Source of the DNA: Liolophura sinensis
Taxonomy: Eukaryota; Mollusca; Polyplacophora; Chitonida; Chitonidae
Direction: 5' to 3'
DNA: 64,000 nt
Assembly: GCF_032854445.1 (NCBI RefSeq)
Contig: NC_088295.1
Location: 19,579,385-19,643,384 of the forward strand
Part shown: piece by piece, positions 54,089-64,000 of the stretch
Numbering within the stretch: the stretch's first letter is position 1
Layout: the number at the start of each line of letters is the position of its first letter
The notes under the pieces: model-generated
Seen by the model: only the letters and a program-made list of their open reading frames with translations
Database searches by the model: none
Told to the model about the DNA's origin: nothing
Program-made: the position numbers and the translations under genes

Positions 54089-57000
54089 TTGTACATCATA
54101 CAAATCACTTATATATACTTTTTTTTTCAAATAAATACATTTTTTATATGGTACACTGTTATGTTGAATTGTTGTTGTCTTTTTATGCATCTCAGTTTGT
54201 AAAGTTTATCATGATAAATATTTTCATAGTCTCATTTTGCTAACCATATTGTAGATCAAAATTTGGTGCCTCGTGGCACTGCTTTCTGTCCATAACCGGC
54301 GGGGATCTTTTTGTGCAGAAGAAAATGTGCTATTCAGTTCCTGCTTGATGATAGCCACTTAGAATGCATTGCAATTAGAATGTATGAATATGGTTTCATG
54401 TATATCAAATATGTTGCAATATTGTGAAAGATCGTATATGCTTCTTTCGTGAAGAAGTTTCGTTTTGTCTTGAATTTGAGGACAGTTTAAAGAGCTTTCT
54501 AATATTTTGAATTTTCATGAGATTGGTCTCGGTTTTATAAGTCGCTTTATAAAAAATGAACTTAAGCTGAGATACACTGGAACCCTCATGAGTTGGCTTG
54601 TGTCGTATTAATGCGAGCTGTCATGTGAGTGATCGCAGAGCATGGTTTTCAAAAATCCCCTGTGATAAGTGACGTCCGGTTTGTAGGCCTGTGTATGTCC
54701 AGGACAATGAGCCATAGGCTATGAAATTATCATGAACGTTGCCAACCATGTAGTCTTGACGTCAAACCCAGGAATAAGGCATAGGTATATTGGTCTGGAC
54801 TGATAAGCTTGTTTGGCCAAGGCTGTACAAATATAGTTACAGTTAATACTGTCACAGGAAACTTCATATTACCATGCAACAACAAATTTGTAGAGAGTAT
54901 TTAGAATGACATTAACAGGACATCAACGATGAAAGGTTCTGAAAATTTAATCACGCAACCATGGATACATATATACCTGCCCTTTAGGTGTAGCCAATAA
55001 AGGTACTTTGTTCTCAGCACTGGGTGTAATTTTTGAATAGCCTGTAAATCAAGCACAACACTTGTTATTCGCCAAACAGCCACTCGCATATCGGCAATGC
55101 TAGCGAAGCTAACAGGCTGTGCCACCAATTATTCCTAATAACTAGCGTACCCAGAAATCCCTGAAGGTCGATAGCAGAGTAACTGGAATGGAAAGAGATG
55201 AATAATTCATAACCTAACCATGCCACGTGACCGCAGATGTTGAAAACACCTTTCAGAAGTTAAGGGTATAGCTGTATTATATGATATAGTGTTACATGTA
55301 CATGTATACAGTATTGCAAGACTTAGACACACGAGAAGCGTTCAGACTTAGCGTAACCAGAAAGGTTATAACAACCATTTTTCCCGTTGGTTTCTGTTTC
55401 ATACATTATGTATCAATGTTAATGTAAACTTCAAACTGAAATATGTCACACAAAACATATAACACTTATTTTGCCATCGAGACTGAGGGGGCATCCGGAT
55501 ACACATACATGTACTGCCTTTGACTCAAAGGTTCTCTCATTCAGAATAAGATCTTTTTGATTTACCTGCCGATTTTGTCATTTGCACACACCATTATTAT
55601 AAAATGAAGCATCCGGAATGGCACATATTCACCGCAAATCATAACATTTAATTTGCTGTTGAAAAATGAGGTGAAAAGCTAAACTCTGAAAAATGTCTAT
55701 TGTTATCCGTGTTTTTGCGAGGATTTGGTTAGGAACTAATTGCAATTATCCAGGCCCATATACTATGGCTACGCTGGGAAGCTGGAAAAACGAAAGCGTT
55801 TCTATACATATGGAAGTCTCAGATTTAGAGAGACTTTGTGGTATATAACCTAGAAGTCACCTATCTTCATATATGAAAGAGTATATACTCATCTCTTTTT
55901 TACATTTTTGTATACCTTCCCATAATGTTGCATATGTATTATTCTAATAATAATGGAAAGGTCTTCCCACCTAAAGTAATTCCAGCAAAAGGTATGTAGA
56001 ATTTGTTAATTCCTGCAATGCCGATTTGCAGGCGAACTGGTAACGTACTCGTGTATTACAAGAGAACAATGAACAATGCGCCTTACATGTAGGCCCGAGT
56101 CACCATTGTTTGGGAAAAGGTGGTTCATTGTTGAGGGAATTACTGCCCAGTAAATTTAATTCTGTATATTTGTATAAATTTAGCTCAATTTAGAATATTG
56201 CACTGGTATGACCTGGCGTATGGGTGGATGGATATATAGCAGAGGATACAACACCAACTGTCAGCGAAGGAATACATATGTTATGTCAATAGCTGCAAAA
56301 CCAACGTCTAAAACAACTTCGACATTTTGCAATGGTGTGAAACGTTCTAGCAATACAGATGTCTTTCGGGTGTTTTAATATGCATATTATGTAACAAAGT
56401 ATTGGCACTATGAGTGCTGTATTATTTTCATTGAGATTTAGTTGTGTTCACCAATTAAAGTGCTTGGCGTATAACTGTTGAGGCAAAAAAGATCAGCTCA
56501 AATATGCTGTTCTCACTGTGATCTTTGTTCTCACTGTGATCTTATTGACATAGGTTTCAAAAAAATGCATCCATCTGATAAACCCCGTGCAGATGCATGC
56601 CCCGCGACGAGCCACGTTCCACTGTCATATCGCTGGTGTACAAAGGGCCTTGTCGATGGCGTTGACAGACCTCAGGGAAAGCCTGAAACCTGGACACTGG
56701 GCTTAGTAATGTAGCCCCTCACAAGAGCAATGACAAGCTGGTCGTAGGATCAATAAAGGCCTACTGGGTGAGAAGGGCGCCTTCGCGGTTCGTGTCCACA
56801 TTACACATTCGCCAGTGTTGTGCAGCAGATACCAGTCACGGCTGACACAGCCACTAAAACACTATACAGGCAGAGTGAGCATCAGCTAATGCGGCTGTAT
56901 ACGAAATAGGACGGATGTTGATGACACTTAGGGTATTCAGACTGGCTTGACTCGATCCTGTCGTTGGCTATTGTCGTTAAAGGGCTCGCTTTGATAATAC

Positions 57001-58790
57001 TGACGAAATTATTGGATTCTGCAGTCACATTTTGATTGGAGGTTGCTGACATATTGGTTACTAGAGAATTCTATTGGTGTATAACGGTCAGGCAGGCGTA
57101 CTGCCAACGACTGTGGAACTTTGCTTTGGAGTAAACCGGTCGCGATAAGCGAAGAGAATGCTCAGTGGTTTGCAGTAACTCATTCCTGCCTTACAGACCA
57201 CATCCACATCGAGATAGGTAAGTTAAAATCTGTGTAACCACACCCTTGACACAGGCCTGTTCAGTGGCCCGTATCCGGGCCTGTGGCCATGAGCCTTTCA
57301 GTCAATTGACATGCCCCACTAGGCTTAATTGTCAACAAGCTAACACATGAGCCAGTATTGTATACAGGATGCATCTGGAGTGTGCTAGTTTCTATATCCA
57401 ATAGATCAGCGACTATTGGCACTGTGAAAATACAAGCTTAAAATGGCCTCGGTAAGATATAAAGTCCTCAGTAAAAGAAATATTCATTTACGTTCTACAT
57501 ATATCCAACACAGTTTAAACATTGGGTCTGTATACTGAGTATACTGGCGTCTACTGAGGAAGTACACAGCTGATATGCACCCTATCTTAATCCAGTAAAA
57601 TCTGGTCAGTTCACGCCATTTCGGTTCCAAGACTACCAGAAGCAAGTTTCGAATCAAGACAAACTGTTAGTCATGATATTGCCAAATAGGCTGTTCTGAT
57701 ATCTTTATTCTCATAGCTCCGTTGGTGGGTATGTTTATAAAATGCGTTAAAAAGTGGTGAGATGGCCTGTATTATTGATTAGTATTGATATTTATTTTCA
57801 ATTCTGTCTCAGGTGAAGGATTTAGGTTTCGGTCCATGTATGATACACATATTATACCCTTCTATCGAACGTTAAGCAGCTGTTGTCGTGTTAACATCAA
57901 ATCAATACTCGTCAGTATTCCACTGGAGTTTAACATAAACCTGGTTATTCCTCTCTTTTGGGCAGTATCATGAAATAGAACTTTGCCTACAAGCCTGACT
58001 GCTATGATACTAAGATAGTTGTGCTGTCTATTATATATAAGGAGTATATATCTCTTTACCAACATGGTGCTATTTACACGTATTACCCTACAAATAACCA
58101 GAGATGCATAATTACTAACGGTGATGAGGATTAAAGCGGATATCTGCCATGGTGAATTGGTAATCAATGTTACGCTAAACCATAGCCGAAATAGCATTGT
58201 TTGCAATGACAGTTTCCAACCAAGTTAAATGCATTTAAAGGTCTTTGTCTTACATGTGAGAGTCTGCTATAAGTTTAGTGAACACGATTCACCTTTGAGT
58301 TTAGTATTTTTACTCCAAGGAACCCTGAAATTCGAATGACTTGAACCGTGTCATGAACGATGGTTTGTTTGCCAAGCATACTGGTTGTCATGCGCTGTCT
58401 GTCAGCATACCTTAGTTATCTTTTTCGCTATGTAATAGGCAAGGCTGTATAATTAATTGGACTATTTGATTTATTTATGACTAGCCTACGTTGTGACAAT
58501 TAGTAAGTGTGCTGCACGTGCATGGCTGGCTGATTCGCTGTTACTGTCAGCTCCAACTAGTCTCATTTCTGGGCAGATGCCCAAGCCAGTATTGACATCT
58601 ATAACCGCCGGGAACTACTATACTATTAATAACATTGCGCCATATCCAAACCAAACAGGATGATGTTTCCATCACGGTTTGACTGAAGTAAATATTAATC
58701 CGGCAGTGTGAAAATCCTCGTCACTGTGACAGTCAGTTTATAGACGGTATATATGTTCTAAGCATACTCATAAATAATTACAGTAAACAA
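54089..58790. other. Gene-free interval
   Basis: About 4.7 kb of unique AT-rich sequence. Short open frames (e.g. 56478-56714) have no family resemblance or convincing splice context. No element, RNA or array recognised. Confidence 0.5.
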
Positions 58791-59060
58791 AGAGGCCTGC
58801 GTGGCCGAGGTGTTTAGCGTGCCAGCTCGGCGCTGTGGACCAGGAGACACTCATCAGTGCGGTCGCTGTGAGTTCAAGTTCAGCTCATGATGGCTTCCTC
58901 TCCTACGTGGGATGGTCTGCCTGTAACATGCGGAAGGCCATGAGTTTCTTGTCGGTCGGTTCTGGTCGGTTTCCTACCATAATGCTGGCTGCAGTCGTAT
59001 AAGCGAAATATTCGTAAACACGGTGTAAAATACCAATCAAATAAATAAATAAATAAATCA
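58791..59060 (+). mobile_element. SINE, near full length
   Basis: Head GGCCTGCGTGGCCGAGGTGT, box B-like GTGAGTTCAAGTTC, body, and AAATAAATAAATAAAT tail. Clear target-site duplications were not seen. Confidence 0.88.
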
Positions 59061-59195
59061 TAAAGTTAGGTCATGTTATGTGAACACATCAAAGCCCGCG
59101 TAAATTTTCGTAAATTACGAGACTTTATGTGGCTACAACACAGACAGCGTATATTTAACGATAATTTCTCTTCGTAAATGATTGTTTCCCCACAA

Positions 59196-59330
59196 CTCAG
59201 ACAACAAGGAGGAGCCAAGGAGAGCATCTTTCATTCCAAGTTTTATGAGGATACTCTGGCTCTATAATTGCAGCTATTTCATCGCGGTAACATACTGGTC
59301 AGCGCGCCACGATGCCGTCCAAGACAAGAT
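59196..59330 (+). pseudogene. Orphan exon candidate, weak resemblance to rolling-stone-type membrane proteins
   Basis: An acceptor (CCCACAACTCAG) opens a ~45-codon frame to a donor-like GTAAGA at ~59331. The peptide includes FIPSFMRILWLYNCSYFIAV and TYWSARHDAVQDKI, a hydrophobic W-LYN--Y-IA--YW pattern loosely like rolling stone proteins. No neighbouring exon was found. It may be a stray pseudo-exon or chance. Confidence 0.2.
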
Positions 59331-59875
59331 TGTAAGAATATTACATTGTACGTTTGGTTCAGCGCAAAGCGACACTGATGCTGATACAAAAACAGCACTC
59401 TAACTACTCGCATGTTGGGCTTAATTGTCTTATAATTTTGTTATTATAACGAGTGTGCAGCAGCAGGATAACTAGCTCCGCGTGACCAGATAGAAAGCCA
59501 CACGCTGTATACGGTTGTAGCCTCAGGACATATCAACCTATGGGCGAAGCTTTGTCCATTATTTGTCGAGCAGACGAAATTATATGGTCTATCAGAACAA
59601 ATGCATGTATATGGAGAGTAACACTGATTACCGCGGCGGTGATGGTAAAATTGCTTCTGTAGTCTGTAGGTCTAAGTCTACATGCATCTACAGGATGGAT
59701 ATTTTAGCAATAGCGGATTATCCATATTACAAGTGGCCCTGATTGTCTCATACATGTATGGTATTTGTAATCTCAAGTCAGACAGTATCACTCCATGACG
59801 TTACCCTCATATACCAATACGATGGGATATTGTGGGAACTAGTGTTAACACCAGACTTAAAATACAACAATACTC

Positions 59876-60208
59876 TTTGAAAGAATGGATGAATGATTGA
59901 CAAGATTTTCGAAAGAATGGATGAATGACTAACAATACTTTAGAAAGAATGGATGAATCATTAGCAATGCGTTTAGAAAGAATGGATAAGTGATCAGCAA
60001 CACTTTTTGAAAGAATGGATGAATGATTAGCAACACTTTTGATTATGACAAGATTTTTGAAAGAATGGATGAATGGCTAACAATACTTTAGAAAGAATGG
60101 ATGAATCATTAGCAATGCGTTTAGAAAGAATGGATAAATGATCAGCAATACTTTTTGAAACAATGTATGAATGATTAGCAACACTTTTGAAAGAATGGAT
60201 GAATGGAT
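59876..60208. repeat. ~31-bp minisatellite
   Basis: About ten copies of GAAAGAATGGATGAATGATT plus AGCAACACTTT, with small indels and a larger internal duplication. Confidence 0.9.
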
Positions 60209-61470
60209 GAAATTCAGGGTTCCACCATTAACGTCGAGTTTTCAGTTATACAACATTACCACATGACTGACCCAGTGGTGATGAGCAGCAATGCCATTGC
60301 TGTAATAGCGTACTTTCAAGCCACATTTTTTTTATCCTTATAGGGTATATCAGTGTATGGTAAACCATACGGTGTCAGAATGATTTGAGTTATATATTTA
60401 TTTAGTTAGTTATTTTTGTTTGGCTCGACGTCATCCAGGTTCAGCAAAAATACTGCAAATAATAGAAGATTAATTTAGCGGATTCTGACATGACTTCTGT
60501 TATTCTGTATTCTTATTCACTGTGAAACATCGAAAAATAGCTAGCTGATCCACGCCTTCAAGAATATAACTGCTATATAACTATAGAGGAATACCACTCA
60601 TTTTAAATACTGTAACTTAAAATGCACTTATTAGGTGTTTCTTAAAACTGCATCTTCTCATTACCGAATTTGTCAAAAAATCGGCCGGATTATCCATGAG
60701 AAAGATAGCTGCGCTCTGTATCCTTTATCTTAACACGTGGCACCATATAGCACAGAAATTAATGAGATACGTCAGGCATGTGGCGTTTGGTGCAAGGTCA
60801 TGTACGTTAAACCCCTGTTTGAACCTATCTTTTCACTGTAGTTTAGTCAGAGTATAGGCAAGTGGAAATAAGTACAGATGTCGTGTAACTGATGCTGAGA
60901 GTACTGCCCGTGTCACATATACTATGTGTTGGCCAGTTTTCTGGCGATAAATGATCACTGAATATACAATAAGAAAAACAGACATAACATTGAGGGTTTA
61001 CATACCAACGTCCAAATACTGTTTGCATGAATCCGTTAAATTATTCACAGGCAGTCGTCTTGCTTTCGACTTTCAAAATGAAATATTAATTGCCTTGTGC
61101 TATTATCGAGTATAAAGGTAGAGTAATCCGTTGGCGACAGAGGCCATGTCCTGAAGACTGTACATACGAGACAGACATGTAATGTCCCAATGTTTATGGA
61201 GACAGACCATATCTGAGAAATTTATTGCAGAATTCAAGATGGAACTAAATTAAACTACATTAACGGTTATGAGTAATTAAAAGCTCCTTGTATTTAAGCA
61301 GTTGCATGTTCCTGTTTGCGAACTTTGCATTGCTGGTTAAGGACAAGACATCTGAAAATGGAAGTAGACATCACTAAATAGATCACTTAAAACTTATGCA
61401 TAAATATACTTTAATTTTTTTTTTTTAGACTTTTGTAAAAATAGTTAAAGGCGTGCAAACATTTGAATTC
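60209..61470. other. Gene-free interval
   Basis: AT-rich unique sequence; nothing recognised. Confidence 0.5.
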
Positions 61471-61700
61471 TATGGTGGGCTTTATTGACCATGCTTTCAG
61501 AGTTAAAGAACTCTGACGTTACAGGAAGTTTTCAAATTTATACACAACACTGAATGTTGGAGTAACTCCCTTACCCATGACTAAAAGATTACTGAAATCA
61601 TGTTCCCCAAAACTCCGCCCTTCTTGTGAACATTACAAAAAGCTGATATGACGTCAGAGTTCCTAGATACCGTCAATATGGCTTAGAAAGCCCACCATAG
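61471..61700. mobile_element. MITE-like hairpin with TA ends
   Basis: Outer arms TATGGTGGGCTTT and AAAGCCCACCATA, and inner arms around GAACTCTGACGTTA and TGACGTCAGAGTTCC, pair across ~230 bp. The ends fit a TA target duplication. No coding capacity. Confidence 0.65.
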
Positions 61701-63435
61701 TATATCCAAATATTTTGAATGCCTTTCAACAATGCATGTTTTTTTACGCATAATTTTCAGTTTTCTGTATGATGAGCCTTACTTTATATTTTAGCTTTTA
61801 CTTTAAGGAATCGCTTGTGCTCTGGTCGACTAGGACTCCTTTCTGGTGACATACCGCCGTGTGTTATATGTGATGTCGTTAACTGGCGATAGCATTGTAC
61901 TGATGAACTTTTCTAAACAGTGAAACACAGTATTAACCCATCACCCGCTGAGCTTAGCATGTAGATCCTCATTCATAAGCGTCAAGTGTAGCTGGTTAAC
62001 ATTTACAGAACAATCCTTTATTAAAAATTTCTGTCAATGTTACCTTGCCGTTAGTCTACAATGCGGCACATGTTAATAATGTTGGCATATGGACGTGACC
62101 GTGATGTAATATGTAAGGATTGACAAGAGAAGTTCCCTGTAATTAGTTGGTCTCTGCTACATTACATTATGAATGTGACAAGTGGCATTGATATACTGAC
62201 TGAAGGAGATATATAGAGAGCGTTAATTACCAATGGTTCGGAAAGGGTACCAATTAACAACCCGTCGTGTAAACGTTCTCCCAATTATTAAATACGGTCT
62301 TGACAGAGACAGATGGTCCATACTCTCAGACAGTATAAAGCATGATGAGCAAAACGCTTCACCTTTACGTTACAAGGTCCGTTTTACAAAACACTGCGTC
62401 ATGCTTATTTACCATGTATGGTATCTCTTCAATATATGTTGTCACAGAAGTTACACCAGGCCCCTTTTTTCGACTGCTTCGTAAAACAGGCCCGAGTAAG
62501 GCTTGGTCTGTACGTAAAAACTATAAGAGCGATGCACAGCTTTGACAAGATCCATTCATATCCCACAAACCGTGCTGATCTGTATTCAGTTAACTCCTTT
62601 TTTGTGTATGTACCGCTCTGATCCTGAAATTCTGTAGGCGCGAAAAGTCTTCCTATAATAGGCACTTTGAAAGATCTTCAGTCGTGGCAATCAGCGTCAT
62701 TTGTGTCTTTTCTTCACGGAATTGCATAGGCTCCATTTATGTACCTGTAAATTATGACTCTGGGTGGCCAATAGATTTCATCGTGCCATGTTAAATTGGG
62801 TTACAGAAGTGGTATTGGATTTGTGATAAGAAACAGGAAAGACTTTCTGCTGAGTTTTCCCAGGTTCTTTTAAAGCCTTGTCGACTTGGCGTCTAACTCT
62901 TGAATAGAGGTATTGATTCTCAGATTTTGGTATTGATCTGGTTTCCGGTGACTTGCCCCTAACTTGATGATTACCACCAGTTAACATATGACAAAAAAAT
63001 AGCCCTCAAGTGAGTAAGATAATAAAACTACGGATAAATGAAATGTGGAGTAAACTAAGCCAGAGTTGTAGTGGGCCTTATGAACCTAGTAGTGTAAGAT
63101 TCGACATATTCATCAAGCGTGTGATCCAGTATTGGCACAGAAAGCAAAATTCATCAAGTTTTAAGGTCAGGGCAAAACACAAATCACCAAGAATGCTTCC
63201 CATCGGCTACCAGCGAACGAAGTTGGTCACTACATTATCAAGCTAACATCAATCATGTATATCAACTTCCCAGATCCCCTGTGTTTTAGCAGCATCGAAT
63301 GGTGCTTTACTCAGAACAGGTGCTTGCTGATGGTAAAGTACCATATATTATCCCTCACAGTTTTACAAATAACTCTTTAATTCCATTCATTACAACCCTA
63401 TCATTGTGATGAGGAATTTGAATATACATGACCGA
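61701..63435. other. Gene-free interval
   Basis: No gene, RNA or repeat recognised; several overlapping short frames at 62230-63250 lack coding character. Confidence 0.5.
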
Positions 63436-63620
63436 AATATGTGTGGCTGGATACCAATTATCACTGCAAAATAGGAACATTTCATGGGTTTTGTGTGGCG
63501 AGATGCTAATTATCACACTACAAAATGGACACATTTCATGGGTTATGTGTGGTGGGATGCTAATTATCACACTGTAATTCATTGTTATTGCGGGGATGCC
63601 ATAATTATCACATTGTCGGC
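63436..63620. repeat. ~54-bp short tandem array
   Basis: About three and a half copies of a unit containing GATGCTAATTATCACACTAC and ACACATTTCATGGGTT. The remaining 63621-64000 shows nothing recognisable. Confidence 0.85.
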
Positions 63621-64000
63621 GATGCTGCAAGACTTCTTTAGCTATCATCGTTGTATGTTTTTCTGAATCACCTGCATTCACTGGTAATGGGGGTATATGG
63701 TGAAGCCGTCGCTTGTACTTCTGGAGCCTTTCCCTATATCCGTGTCCTCCAAACTGTCGGAAAAGCCGCCAGTAACGATTAATCAGTCAACCTACTTTGT
63801 TTTCTTGCCAAGCGAACCATCTTGTAGCAATTATTGGCGTGGATTTCACACTGGGCTAACATGAATCCAACTCTGAGACGACGAATACCCGTGCAGATAT
63901 GCGGTGCCTGTGTCTGATGTCTGTACATGGTCAATTTTTTCATAGTGGATCATCATGGCCTCCAAGTCCATTTGCTAAATGGCTCTCCTCTGTTTTTATT

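Noticed and set aside
56478-56714. 78-codon plus-strand frame with a GC-richer second half
   Set aside because: No recognisable motif, no acceptor or donor arrangement and no neighbouring exon.

Overview
This is nuclear DNA of an invertebrate animal, most likely a lophotrochozoan (mollusc or brachiopod type). The genes have many small exons with GT-AG introns, the background is AT-rich, and minisatellites are abundant. A dispersed tRNA-headed SINE with an AAAT-repeat tail resembles SINEs I associate with molluscs. The species cannot be fixed from the sequence. Splice models below were built by hand: reading frames and intron phases agree throughout, but no transcript evidence was available.

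Layout. (1) 218-6497, minus strand: the first seven coding exons of class III alcohol dehydrogenase / S-(hydroxymethyl)glutathione dehydrogenase (ADH5). The gene runs off the left edge. (2) 6567-17069, plus strand: a complete 13-exon methionine aminopeptidase 1 gene (METAP1, 378 aa). Its ATG lies only 69 bp from the ADH5 ATG, so the two share a divergent promoter. (3) 17070-26761: a gene-free interval with a MITE-like hairpin and four unrelated minisatellites. (4) 26762-33293, minus strand: a complete 10-exon ankyrin-repeat and SOCS-box (ASB) gene of 701 aa, a predicted substrate receptor of a Cullin-RING ubiquitin ligase. (5) 35720-51589, plus strand: a secreted astacin metalloprotease with TSP1 / Cys-rich / TSP1 C-terminal modules. 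One of its introns holds a 6.8 kb satellite-like array that ends in an inverted arm. (6) 51590-64000: about 12 kb with no gene I can defend, only SINEs, simple repeats, a MITE-like hairpin and one orphan exon candidate.

ADH5 (formaldehyde and S-nitrosoglutathione clearance) and METAP1 (co-translational removal of initiator Met) are housekeeping enzymes. They are also neighbours in the human genome, but in a different orientation. The ASB and astacin genes have no evident functional link to them.

The most unusual signal is in METAP1. In introns 9 and 10 the tandem arrays start at the 5' splice site, and their units are copies of the exon-end plus donor sequence. The acceptor of exon 7 is also tandemly duplicated. 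The gene therefore carries dozens of decoy splice sites.
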